Assembly (NCBI GenBank): GCA_964523015.1
Contig: CAZFXN010000052.1
Location: forward strand, 1-20,552
Direction of reading: 5' to 3'
Length of the DNA: 20,552 nt
From: JAWXBT01 sp964523015
GTDB lineage: Bacteria > Bdellovibrionota_C > UBA2361 > J135
How positions within the stretch are numbered: position 1 is the stretch's first letter; each line of letters begins with the position of its first letter. The notes beneath the pieces are model-generated. The model made no database searches, was not told the origin of the DNA, and saw nothing but the letters and a program-made list of their open reading frames with translations. Positions 5,579-13,536 of the stretch are shown here, piece by piece. Position numbers and translations under genes: made by a program.

Positions 5579-6985
5579 CTAGTCTTTAGCTGCAGTTACA
5601 CGTTCAACATCCTTGAGCTTAAAGATATTAAATGTTTTAAGCAGATCCAAGGCTTGTCTTATATACGGATCAGCAGATAAGAGCTCTTTTAACTCCATTG
5701 TTTCAATATTTCGTGGTTCTTCTTTAGTAGGATCAATCTTAGGAGAGTCTTTCTTTTCTATTTTGCCTTCCTTATCCCGATTCTTTTTACCTGAAGGATT
5801 TTCAATTGCACCTGGAAGATCACTTTCTCTGATCCGATCTTCTAGTGAAAGAGGAACTGCTACTTTTTTCTCCTCCTCTTTAATCTCAATATCAGGATCG
5901 ACACCTGTTGCTTGAATGGATCGTCCACTCTTAGTGTAATAGAGCGCAGTGGTTAACCTTAATGCAGCACCACTATATAAAGGGAGAACTGTCTGCACAG
6001 ATCCTTTACCGAATGTTCTATTACCCATTATTAAAGCTCGGCCATGATCTTTTAGCGCACCTGCAACAATCTCACTTGCTGAAGCAGATCCCTCATTGGT
6101 CAAAACTATCATAGGATAATCAGCCTCTGTGCCACGAGCATGGGCAAAAAACTTCTTTTTCTGATCCTCAACCCGACCATCAGTGTAGACAATCACTCCT
6201 TCATTTAAAAAGAGATCTGTTACCTGAATTGCTTGAGTTAAAAGACCTCCAGGGTTATTGCGTAAATCTAGGATCAATCCAGCTAATTCAGAGTTTGGAG
6301 CCTTTTGACGTACCTTATCTAATGCTTCTTTTAATTCTTTTCCTGTATTTTCTTGGAACTGAGAGAGCCGAACGTAACCAAATCCATTCTCAAGGTATCT
6401 CCCCCTAACACTCTTAACTTTGATAACATCACGGACAATACTAACATCGATAAGATCAGCGACGCCTTTACGCATTACGGAGATCTTTATAGCCTGCCCC
6501 TTTGGCCCACGCATCTGACGAACAGCATCAAGGAGTGATAGATTCTTAGTGAATTTACCCTCTATCTTGATAATTGCATCACCTGGCTCAATCCCTGCTC
6601 TTTCAGCAGGAGAACCCTCAATAGGAGCAACCACAACTAAGAGATTATCTTTTACTGTGATCTCAATGCCTAATCCACCAAACTCTCCTGTGGTTTCGAC
6701 CTGAAGCTCTTTATAGTAATCGGGAGTAAGAAAAACACTATGAGGGTCAAGTGTAGTAAGCATCCCCTTAATAGCACCCTCAACAAGTTTTTGGGTACTA
6801 ACTGGCTCAACGTAGTCACGCTGAACTATAGATATTACATCAGCAAAAAGTTTTAGTTGGTCTAGATCTGGGCCCTTCTCTTTGGCATTTACCTCAGCAA
6901 CATCACGACCTTCAAAGATCAGAAATAGGATAAGGATGAGGGAAAATACCATCCATGGATTAAACGGAAACCTTCTTTTAATCAT
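5579..6985 (-). CDS. ctpA: S41-family C-terminal processing peptidase (CtpA-type)
   Basis: This 468-residue protein is a carboxy-terminal processing serine protease acting in the periplasm. An uncleaved or cleavable N-terminal hydrophobic segment (about 8-25) is followed by an S41 N-terminal helical region (VISIVQRDYVEPV), a PDZ domain (about 101-183, with GGLGIEI and AGIEPGDAIIKIEG) and the S41 catalytic domain. The nucleophile lies in GSASASEIV (about 299-307, serine near 302) and the catalytic lysine in TFGKGSVQ (about 327), the usual 25-residue separation. A charged, lysine-rich tail follows. I chose the ATG at 6985 because GGAG lies 7 bases upstream; a TTG two codons earlier is too close to that site. 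It lies 98 bases downstream of the envC-like stop on the same strand. CtpA proteases commonly trim peptidoglycan hydrolases and lipoproteins, fitting the division context. Confidence 0.92.
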   Translation of the reverse strand: MIKRRFPFNPWMVFSLILILFLIFEGRDVAEVNAKEKGPDLDQLKLFADVISIVQRDYVEPVSTQKLVEGAIKGMLTTLDPHSVFLTPDYYKELQVETTGEFGGLGIEITVKDNLLVVVAPIEGSPAERAGIEPGDAIIKIEGKFTKNLSLLDAVRQMRGPKGQAIKISVMRKGVADLIDVSIVRDVIKVKSVRGRYLENGFGYVRLSQFQENTGKELKEALDKVRQKAPNSELAGLILDLRNNPGGLLTQAIQVTDLFLNEGVIVYTDGRVEDQKKKFFAHARGTEADYPMIVLTNEGSASASEIVAGALKDHGRALIMGNRTFGKGSVQTVLPLYSGAALRLTTALYYTKSGRSIQATGVDPDIEIKEEEKKVAVPLSLEDRIRESDLPGAIENPSGKKNRDKEGKIEKKDSPKIDPTKEEPRNIETMELKELLSADPYIRQALDLLKTFNIFKLKDVERVTAAKD

Positions 6986-7083
6986 TAACAAACTCCGGAT
7001 TAACAGTCACCTGATCGATAAGTAATAATGATACAATAACAGTATCTTCCCGATTCATTCAAGAGAGTTATATTCGGCTTAGT

Positions 7084-8340
7084 TTAGAGCTTTCCGTAAT
7101 AGATCGTAGGATCCACGGGCTTGCCGTTCATTCTAATTTCAAAGTAAAAGTTACCCTTATCTGTATCAGAGGAGTTAGACAAACCGATCTCTTCACCCTC
7201 CTCAACGATCTGCTTATATTGCACCTTTTGCCGATCTAGTCTGGCATAAAGGCTATAGGATCGCTTGCCATGATCTAAAATGATCATATTACCGTACCCT
7301 GGCAATCGACCAAGATAGATAACTTTTCCAGCTGCAATGGCGACTACGCTGGAGCTTGCAGTAGTAGAAAATAAAAGTCCCTTACTAAAAACAAAATCTT
7401 TAAATTCAGAATGTTTGTATTTGCCAAATCGGCGAATTACCTTTCCTTGAACCGGTCGATACAAAGTTCCTCTCGCTTTTTTTAATCCAATACCGAGAAA
7501 ATCTTTGCTCTTTGATTCATTATTAGAAGGAGTTAATGATCTAGATGATTCTCGATCTCTATCGTTAGCTGAATCAACCCTTTCCTCTTGAGTAAGTGAG
7601 GCGACGACAGTTTCTAATCGTAAAGCACTGGCTCTCAACTTAGTTAAAAATCGCTCTATCTCGACATGCTTAGTTTCAAGCATCTTTACGATGGATTGTT
7701 TCTTGCCGATCTTGCCACTAAGAACTTCTGTCTTTTGAACAATCTGAGCCTTTACTAATTTTTGCTCCCTTATCGTACGCTCATACCTCTCCTCTTCAAC
7801 CTGTTGCTCTTTATAAAGGACTGAGAGCTCTTTAACGATTCCACGATCATATTTCTCAACCTTAGAAAGTAAGTAAGCTATAGTTGGTAGTCTATCAATG
7901 GCCGAGACTCTAACCAGATACCCCCTAGAATTGTTATTTTGAGCCATATATAGAGTTCTTAATCGCTCTAGAGATCGAGCTTTAAAGGTTTCGATTCTGA
8001 TATCTAATTCAGCTATCTTTTCATTGGCTGCTTGCCATTCTATAAATAAAACATCTAATTGTTTTTTTAGTTTTGACTCTTCCGCTTGAAGTATCGACAT
8101 TTCCTTATTAAGGATCGATACCTCTCCTTGAAGTTTTGATTGGATAAGATATACGTCCTCTAACTTTGCACTTTGAAAATCAATCTCCTCATTTAGCTTA
8201 TTTAGCTTTTCATAACTTGTGGAATCAACTTGGTCAGCTCTGATGACCGTGGATAAAAAAGTAGGTAGAAAAGTAGGTAGAAAAACAGAGACAACAAAAA
8301 GACGCACAAAATAGGATAGCGGGACTCTACGCATTGCCAA
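7084..8340 (-). CDS. envC: EnvC-like coiled-coil protein with degenerate LytM/M23 domain
   Basis: This 418-residue protein has a signal peptide (about 1-35, with the repeat LPTFLPTFLS), a long coiled coil in two blocks (about 40-130 and 160-250) and a C-terminal LytM (M23 peptidase) fold (about 292-418). The fold is recognisable from AIAAGKVIYLGRLPGYGNMIILDHG and EIRMNGKPVDPTIYY. The zinc and catalytic positions are replaced. The region equivalent to HxGxD reads SKGLLF (319-324), the YxHL histidine is R367, and HxHFE reads NFYFE (397-401). That is the state of E. coli EnvC, a non-catalytic activator of septal amidases controlled by FtsEX. The start overlaps the ftsX end by 14 bases, placing it in the ftsEX operon. 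The partner amidase must be encoded elsewhere. Confidence 0.85.
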   Translation of the reverse strand: MAMRRVPLSYFVRLFVVSVFLPTFLPTFLSTVIRADQVDSTSYEKLNKLNEEIDFQSAKLEDVYLIQSKLQGEVSILNKEMSILQAEESKLKKQLDVLFIEWQAANEKIAELDIRIETFKARSLERLRTLYMAQNNNSRGYLVRVSAIDRLPTIAYLLSKVEKYDRGIVKELSVLYKEQQVEEERYERTIREQKLVKAQIVQKTEVLSGKIGKKQSIVKMLETKHVEIERFLTKLRASALRLETVVASLTQEERVDSANDRDRESSRSLTPSNNESKSKDFLGIGLKKARGTLYRPVQGKVIRRFGKYKHSEFKDFVFSKGLLFSTTASSSVVAIAAGKVIYLGRLPGYGNMIILDHGKRSYSLYARLDRQKVQYKQIVEEGEEIGLSNSSDTDKGNFYFEIRMNGKPVDPTIYYGKL

Positions 8341-9325
8341 CCTTTCGAGTCCCCAGCAGTGAACTAAAGGCTCCGATCAATGTTGAAATTCCTAAAATGG
8401 AAAATATTGCTTCTTTGGTAAGAAAGTTAACAGTCCCAACTATTGTATTGAGCAACTCTGAGTTTTTAAGATATGGAAATCCAAACTCAAAAGACAACCA
8501 TAAGAACCCTACTCCGAAAGCACCTGAGAGAAACCCCTGAAACATGCCTTCTAAAACGTATGGAGCCCTAATAAAAGCATCACGGGCTCCAAGGAGTTTC
8601 ATAATCTCAATCTCTTTTCTGTGAGCATAAAGACTTAACTTAGTAGTGTTAAAAACAACAAAAGCAGAGATCGTGATTAGTACCCCAACAATCAAGATCC
8701 CCCATTTGCCAACAAACTGATTAATCTGATTTAGGTAAGTTAACCAACTTCTATTGTATTCAATTCGCTCAAACTCCAAAGATTCAGAATACAGATCTTC
8801 ATACTCTTTAAAAGTTTGAATACTTGATTTTCCTTGCTTAAATTTTAGCTCTATAGAAGTTGGTAAGGGAGAATCCTCTTCAAGTCCGGTTAAAAGTAAT
8901 GAGTCGCCACCTAGCATGTTTTTAAGTCGTAAAAGAGCCTCTGATCTTGGCACATACTCAGCCGAGTCAACTCTCGCATCTAGGGTCATGTTGCTCATCA
9001 GCTGTAAAGCACGTTCGTTCGTTACAGAATCATTAAGGTACATGGTTAAGATCAATTCACTACTTTCAAGGAGTGCCGCCCGGTTAATATTCTCAATAAC
9101 TAAAACACCTAGTGCACAGACGAAAAAAGCTACGGTCCCTGTAAGAATAGAAGCGATAAATGTAAATGGAGCACTAACTACAGCTTTGATAGAATACCGT
9201 AAATGATAAGATAAAACGCCTGATTCACGGCGAGCTGGCAAAGCATCAAGATCGGCCCAGACTTTGGCTAGCTCATTCTCCCTATCTGCTTGGATATTCT
9301 TTTCTATTATTCTTGGAAGCGCCAT
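8327..9325 (-). CDS. ftsX: Cell division protein FtsX
   Basis: FtsX is the membrane subunit of the FtsEX complex, which couples ATP hydrolysis at the divisome to peptidoglycan hydrolase activation in the periplasm. This 332-residue protein has the expected layout: a cytoplasmic N-terminal stretch of about 50 residues, a first membrane helix (about 53-78), a large periplasmic loop (about 80-205) and three further helices (about 206-228, 258-280, 303-324). The conserved KEIEIMKLLGARDAFIRAP segment lies between helices 2 and 3. The periplasmic loop should contact the EnvC-like protein encoded next. The start ATG overlaps the ftsE stop (TAATG), indicating translational coupling. Confidence 0.93.
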   Translation of the reverse strand: MALPRIIEKNIQADRENELAKVWADLDALPARRESGVLSYHLRYSIKAVVSAPFTFIASILTGTVAFFVCALGVLVIENINRAALLESSELILTMYLNDSVTNERALQLMSNMTLDARVDSAEYVPRSEALLRLKNMLGGDSLLLTGLEEDSPLPTSIELKFKQGKSSIQTFKEYEDLYSESLEFERIEYNRSWLTYLNQINQFVGKWGILIVGVLITISAFVVFNTTKLSLYAHRKEIEIMKLLGARDAFIRAPYVLEGMFQGFLSGAFGVGFLWLSFEFGFPYLKNSELLNTIVGTVNFLTKEAIFSILGISTLIGAFSSLLGTRKVGNA

Positions 9326-10005
9326 TAATGAACCCCCAGAGGGCTTGGAAAATCTCCGATAATTTTTCCACGATCAAGAACTATCGTTCTTAACTTTAGA
9401 TCCTCAATTAGAGGTAGATTATGAGTAGCAACGATGACAGTAGTGCCACACCTATGAGCATCAAGGAGTAGATTTAACACAACTCTACTCATAGCCGGAT
9501 CTAAATTACCTGTTGGTTCATCAGCTAGAATTATTTTTGGTTTTGTAATTAATGCTCTAGCGATGGCAACTCTCTGCTGCTCTCCTCCTGAGAGTGTAAG
9601 TGGTGGACTATCTGCACGATCATCTAATCCAACTGCCTCTAACATTTTTTTAGAAACATCTCTCATCTTCTTTTTTCTTAGTCCACGAATTTCAAGTGGA
9701 AAGGCTACATTATCTAAAACTGATCGACGGTTAAGGAGTTTATAGTCTTGAAAAACTACCCCTATGTTACGTCGTAGAATCGAGAGATCGTTATTGCTTA
9801 ATGAAGAGATCTTCCTTTTATCTACGGTCAATGTGCCTGATGAGACTCTTTCTGCTCCAAAAAGAAGCTTCATCAGCGTTGATTTGCCAGCACCGCTAGC
9901 ACCGACTAGAAATACGAATTCTCCCTCTCTTATATTGAGGTCTACACTCTGTAGGGCAATCTGTTTTGGTGGGTACTCTTTTTTAACAGCCGAGAATTCT
10001 ATCAT
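9325..10005 (-). CDS. ftsE: Cell division ATP-binding protein FtsE
   Basis: This 226-residue ABC ATPase has all nucleotide-binding motifs: Walker A GASGAGKST (35-43), Q-loop Q86 in VFQDYKLL, signature LSGGEQQR (138-145), Walker B IILADEP (158-164) and switch histidine H195. The VFQDYKLL and ADEPTGNLDP segments, together with ftsX immediately downstream, identify it as FtsE rather than a lipoprotein exporter ATPase. It is the first gene of the operon ftsE-ftsX-envC-like-ctpA and is divergent from the mla operon. The ATG at 10005 has only a weak AAGTAAG ribosome site, and I could not identify a convincing promoter in 10006-10115. Length is normal. Confidence 0.93.
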   Translation of the reverse strand: MIEFSAVKKEYPPKQIALQSVDLNIREGEFVFLVGASGAGKSTLMKLLFGAERVSSGTLTVDKRKISSLSNNDLSILRRNIGVVFQDYKLLNRRSVLDNVAFPLEIRGLRKKKMRDVSKKMLEAVGLDDRADSPPLTLSGGEQQRVAIARALITKPKIILADEPTGNLDPAMSRVVLNLLLDAHRCGTTVIVATHNLPLIEDLKLRTIVLDRGKIIGDFPSPLGVH

Positions 10006-10090
10006 ACTTACTTTTTAACTACTCTTAAAACTGCTAGTATTCCCATATGTTAGCTCTTTAGTGAGAGTACGTTATTGATAGTTAATTAAA

Positions 10091-10100
10091 AGCATATGCT
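10091..10100. repeat. Ten-base palindrome in the divergent ftsE/mla intergenic region
   Basis: AGCATATGCT is a perfect palindrome, and a second CATATG occurs at 10045-10050. They lie between the divergent ftsE and the lipoprotein-mla operon, where a shared regulator could act. Such short palindromes are also common by chance in AT-rich DNA, and no promoter here was convincing. Confidence 0.2.
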
Positions 10101-10250
10101 CGATTTAGCTAGAAATTGAGCCAAACAATAAATACCAAAGCATTATTAGACATTCTACCAAGCCGAAGGCTTGTCAAGATATCAGAAAAACCTGCTATGC
10201 TTTCGTATATATATACAACTTATGCCTATAAATTACATCTAATACCGACC

Positions 10251-10856
10251 ATGCTCTTAACCTTTTATAAAGCACCTATTAATTCTCTATTTAGCTTAAT
10301 TTCTAAGCTATCTATTTTGACTATCATTTCTGGCGTTATTCTATCATGTAGCCCTAATAAATCTACTACTTCGATTAAATTCATGGTTAGTGAGCTCAGC
10401 TCTCGATTAGAGATACAAAAATCATCAATTTCCGGACATAACAGGATCTACTCATTTTTAAACTCTAACGGAGAGCAGATCTACCTTACCGGATTATCTG
10501 AGTGTCATGCTGGACTTAAGGGCAGTGAATCCTCCCTCTCCCGTCAGCTTTTTGTTGGATTTGAAAACCTTAGAATTCTTCAAACTCAAAAAATGAGAAT
10601 CGCCCCTTTTCCGCTTAGAAATATAGCCAGTGCCTCCATAGATATGGAGCCGCTTAAACTTGTGAGCTTTTCTTCAAAGAAAGGGAATTGTATATTGGAT
10701 ATTGTATTTTGGTCAGCTATGGATAAATCCACTCCGATCTCGGACGAAAAAATTATTCGTTGGGCTGATACGGCGACCCCTAAATATTTAGATGTTTTGA
10801 CTTATGCCTTATCACTAGTAGCAGAATCAATAGGAACAGAGAAATCCGGTGATTAA
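10251..10856 (+). CDS. Unrecognised putative lipoprotein heading the mla operon
   Basis: I do not recognise the mature protein. With the ATG at 10251 it has 201 residues, starting with a signal-like segment: a lysine at 19, a hydrophobic core SILTIISGVIL and a candidate lipobox ILSC with the lipidated cysteine at 33. About 168 residues would follow, hydrophilic and beta-like, with conserved-looking phrases such as GEQIYLTGLSECHAG and a second and third cysteine. Upstream in-frame starts (ATG 10197, TTG 10116) would give unusually long N-termini, and none of the three has a clear ribosome site. The gene ends 15 bases before mlaE and is co-directional, so an accessory lipoprotein of the lipid transporter is the likely role, as with MlaA or PqiC in other systems. 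I see no sequence similarity that makes it either one. Confidence 0.65.
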   Translation: MLLTFYKAPINSLFSLISKLSILTIISGVILSCSPNKSTTSIKFMVSELSSRLEIQKSSISGHNRIYSFLNSNGEQIYLTGLSECHAGLKGSESSLSRQLFVGFENLRILQTQKMRIAPFPLRNIASASIDMEPLKLVSFSSKKGNCILDIVFWSAMDKSTPISDEKIIRWADTATPKYLDVLTYALSLVAESIGTEKSGD

Positions 10857-10871
10857 CGATTATAATTAGTT

Positions 10872-11624
10872 ATGTTTAAAGAAACAGTTATTACACCACT
10901 AGGAAAGTATGGCTATCTTATTGGCGATATAGCTAAAGATGTGTTTCAAAAAGGGATTAACTGGAAAGACCTAACTAAAGAGATCGTAAAGATTGGAAAC
11001 AATAGCTTTATGATCGTATTACTAACTAACCTCTTCACCGGAATGGTTTTAGCTTTACAAACAGCTCATGGCTTAGAAAGATTCGGAGCAAAATTGTATG
11101 TTGGTAACATAGTCTCTTTAGCTCAGGTGCGTGAGCTTGGTCCAGTACTCACAGCAGTTATGCTTTGCGGTAGAGTTGGAGCTGGTATTGCTGCTGAAAT
11201 AGCCTCAATGGTTGTAACCGAACAGGTTGATGCAATAAAAGCTCTGGGTGCAAATCCAATCCGAAAGCTAGTCTCACCACGTGTTGTTGCTAGCATTATC
11301 GTATTGCCGCTCTTAACCGTGTTAGCAGATTTTATCGGAATACTTGGAGGGGCATTTGTTGCAGTTACAGAGCTTAACCTCTCATCTCACGTATATTACC
11401 GCAGTGTTGTAAATTTCGTTCAGATCTCAGATGTAATTGATGGACTAATTAAGAGTGCCGCCTTTGGTTTTCTCTTTGTTTCTATAGCTTGCTACAAAGG
11501 TCTAAATGCTCGTGGGGGCACTGAAGGAGTTGGGCGTGCTACTACTGAAGCCGTTGTGACTGGATCTATATTTATTTTAATCAGTGATTTTTTTCTAACT
11601 AAATTCCTTATTATAATTGAATGA
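10872..11624 (+). CDS. mlaE: MlaE-family ABC transporter permease
   Basis: This 250-residue polytopic membrane protein is the permease subunit of an MCE-type lipid transporter. It has the family's characteristic core, ALQTAHGLERFGAKLYVGNIVSLAQVRELGPVLTAVMLCGRVGAGIAAEIASMVVTEQVDAIKALG in outline (about 62-132), which includes the EQVDAIKALG coupling segment. Further membrane helices follow to the C-terminus (PLLTVLADFIGILGG and GSIFILISDFFLT). Length is typical. The ATG at 10872 lacks an obvious Shine-Dalgarno sequence and lies 15 bases after the lipoprotein stop, so translation may depend on the upstream gene. The stop overlaps mlaF by four bases (ATGA). Confidence 0.93.
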   Translation: MFKETVITPLGKYGYLIGDIAKDVFQKGINWKDLTKEIVKIGNNSFMIVLLTNLFTGMVLALQTAHGLERFGAKLYVGNIVSLAQVRELGPVLTAVMLCGRVGAGIAAEIASMVVTEQVDAIKALGANPIRKLVSPRVVASIIVLPLLTVLADFIGILGGAFVAVTELNLSSHVYYRSVVNFVQISDVIDGLIKSAAFGFLFVSIACYKGLNARGGTEGVGRATTEAVVTGSIFILISDFFLTKFLIIIE

Positions 11625-12370
11625 TCTTAGAGACGAATACTCCAATTCACTTATCAAATGTCTCAGTCAAGTTGGGACAAACACAGGTCCATAAGGATGT
11701 CTCCTTCTCGATTAACCAGGGAGAGATAGTTACAATTATGGGCCCTAGTGGATCTGGAAAAACAGTCCTTTTGAAACTTATGATCGGTTTCATGAAAGCT
11801 ACAACTGGGAGTGTGACTGTTTTTGGATCAAATATTGCTGACATGACACTTGAAGAATTAGAGGAGGTTAGATCTCAGATCGGCATGCTTTTTCAAGGTG
11901 GAGCTCTTTTTGACTCACTCACAGTGTATGAAAATGTAGCCTACTCCCTTAGAGAACGGTTTCATTATGATGAAGAGAAGATTGCTGCAATTGTTTATGA
12001 GAAACTCTCTTTAGTCGGGTTAGAAAAGATTGAATCTAAACATCCTTCTGAGCTTTCGGGAGGACAGAGAAAACGGGTAGGTTTGGCTAGGGCCTTAGCC
12101 AGCAATCCTAAGGTCATGCTCTTTGATGAGCCTACTACAGGCCTTGATCCAACATCAGTAAGATTAATTGATGATTTGATTATCTATTTAAAAAGAGATT
12201 ATGGAATCACATCAATAATAGTGACCCATGATATGGGGAGTGCGAAACGTGTTTCCGATAGATGGATTTTGATCAATAATGGCCACATAGTAGCTGATGG
12301 AGAAGCTAACAATCTTATCAAATCAAATTCAATAGTATCAAATTTTGTAAATGGGAACTGGGACGAATGA
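11621..12370 (+). CDS. mlaF: MlaF-family ABC transporter ATPase
   Basis: This 249-residue cytoplasmic ATPase powers the MlaE permease. Motifs are complete: Walker A GPSGSGKT (41-48), Q-loop Q92 in FQGGALFDSLTV (a phrase typical of MlaF), signature LSGGQRKRV (145-153), Walker B VMLFDEP (165-171), D-loop GLDP and switch histidine H203. The gene overlaps mlaE and mlaD by four bases each (ATGA at both ends), so the three are translationally coupled and probably made in fixed ratio. No truncation or unusual residue was seen. Confidence 0.94.
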   Translation: MILETNTPIHLSNVSVKLGQTQVHKDVSFSINQGEIVTIMGPSGSGKTVLLKLMIGFMKATTGSVTVFGSNIADMTLEELEEVRSQIGMLFQGGALFDSLTVYENVAYSLRERFHYDEEKIAAIVYEKLSLVGLEKIESKHPSELSGGQRKRVGLARALASNPKVMLFDEPTTGLDPTSVRLIDDLIIYLKRDYGITSIIVTHDMGSAKRVSDRWILINNGHIVADGEANNLIKSNSIVSNFVNGNWDE

Positions 12371-13440
12371 AAGATCAGAATCCAATACGAGCAGGTGTGT
12401 TTATCTTTATATCTTTAGTAGCTTTTGTTGCTGGTGTATTGATACTTGGCAAAGAGAGAAACATCTTCTCTAGACAATCTAACTACTATACAACTTTTAA
12501 GGATGTTAGCGGTTTATCAGAAGGTGCGCCAATAAGAATTGGAGGTATCAATTCGGGCCGAGTACATAGAATCGGGTTTAGCAAAAATTTAGAGGAATCA
12601 AGGGTCCAGATTACTATCTTATTGGACAATAAGTTCCGAGATCGAGTACGCGAAAATTCTGTTATATCAATAGAGTCTCAAGGACTCTTAGGGGATAAGT
12701 ATTTAAGTATCTCTACAGGGGACCCTACTCTACCTGAGAAAGAAGCTGGCTCTATTATAACCAGCCGAGATTCCGCCGATATCGGAAACCTCATGAGTAA
12801 AGCTCAGACAATTATTGAAAATGTTGCTCAAATTTCTGACTCTCTAAACGGGGTAATTAGCGGACTTGATAAGCAAACCTTTACGAACATCTCTGCCGGC
12901 GCAAAAGCATTGGGAGGATTAGCCAATCAGGTTGAAAAAGGTGATGGCCTTATGCATCGTCTCTTTTATTCTAAAAAAGACGCCGATCTTATAGTTGGAA
13001 ATCTAGCCAAAGCTACAGATTCAATTAACGATGTTGTTAATAAAGTTAAAACAGGTGATGGGCTTTTAAATGCTTTAATTTATGAAAAAACAGAGAAAGG
13101 ACTTTTTGCAAATCTCTCTGAAGCTGCAAGGGCACTGGCCAATACCGCAACGTTAGTAACTGATATTGCGACTGAGATCAAAACTGGAGATGGATTACTT
13201 CATCAAGTTGTCTATGATGAATCTTTAGATCTAGCTAAAACTTTAAATAGCACAGTGAGCAAGTTAAATGATGCTGCTAGTGCCATTAAGAAGGCCTCTG
13301 AAGCATTAGCTAATGGCGATGGTACCATTGGGGCTCTGTTAGTGGATTCAAAGCTCTATGACAATTTAGTTGAAGTTACTGATGGTGCTAAACGAAGTGT
13401 TATCCTAAGACACGCGATTAGAAACTCACTCAACAAATAA
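12367..13440 (+). CDS. mlaD: MlaD-family MCE-domain lipid-binding protein
   Basis: This 357-residue protein has one N-terminal membrane helix (about 9-28), an MCE domain (about 38-117, with GLSEGAPIRIGGINSGRV and GLLGDKYLSI) and a long C-terminal region. MCE domains form hexameric rings that bind phospholipid in the periplasm between MlaFE and the outer membrane. The C-terminal half is helix-rich and carries four spaced repeats: GDGLMHRLFY (192-201), GDGLLNALIY (230-239), GDGLLHQVVY (274-283) and GDGTIGALLV (317-326). It is about twice the length of E. coli MlaD because of this region. It is the last gene of the operon; the next gene, ftsZ, is convergent. Confidence 0.92.
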   Translation: MKDQNPIRAGVFIFISLVAFVAGVLILGKERNIFSRQSNYYTTFKDVSGLSEGAPIRIGGINSGRVHRIGFSKNLEESRVQITILLDNKFRDRVRENSVISIESQGLLGDKYLSISTGDPTLPEKEAGSIITSRDSADIGNLMSKAQTIIENVAQISDSLNGVISGLDKQTFTNISAGAKALGGLANQVEKGDGLMHRLFYSKKDADLIVGNLAKATDSINDVVNKVKTGDGLLNALIYEKTEKGLFANLSEAARALANTATLVTDIATEIKTGDGLLHQVVYDESLDLAKTLNSTVSKLNDAASAIKKASEALANGDGTIGALLVDSKLYDNLVEVTDGAKRSVILRHAIRNSLNK

Positions 13441-13465
13441 CAATTCTTTCTATAAAGATATCTCT

Positions 13466-13502
13466 AAAAAAACGCCCCCGTTTGTGGGAAACAAACGGGG
13501 GC
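13466..13502 (-). terminator. Intrinsic terminator of ftsZ
   Basis: GCCCCCGTTTGT (13474-13485) and ACAAACGGGGGC (13491-13502) form a perfect 12-base-pair stem with a GGGAA loop in plus-strand reading. On the minus strand the stem is followed by CG and seven T residues (13472-13466), the form of a strong rho-independent terminator at the end of the murC-ftsZ cluster. On the plus strand the stem is followed by TACAAAG, so it would not be an efficient U-tract terminator for the mla operon. Confidence 0.9.
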
Positions 13503-13536
13503 TACAAAGAGACGCTATAAGGAGGAATTTTTTTAT

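Noticed and set aside
10861..10866. Perfect TATAAT just before mlaE
   Set aside because: It lies five bases before the ATG with no -35 at the right distance, and the gene is within an operon, so it is probably coincidental.
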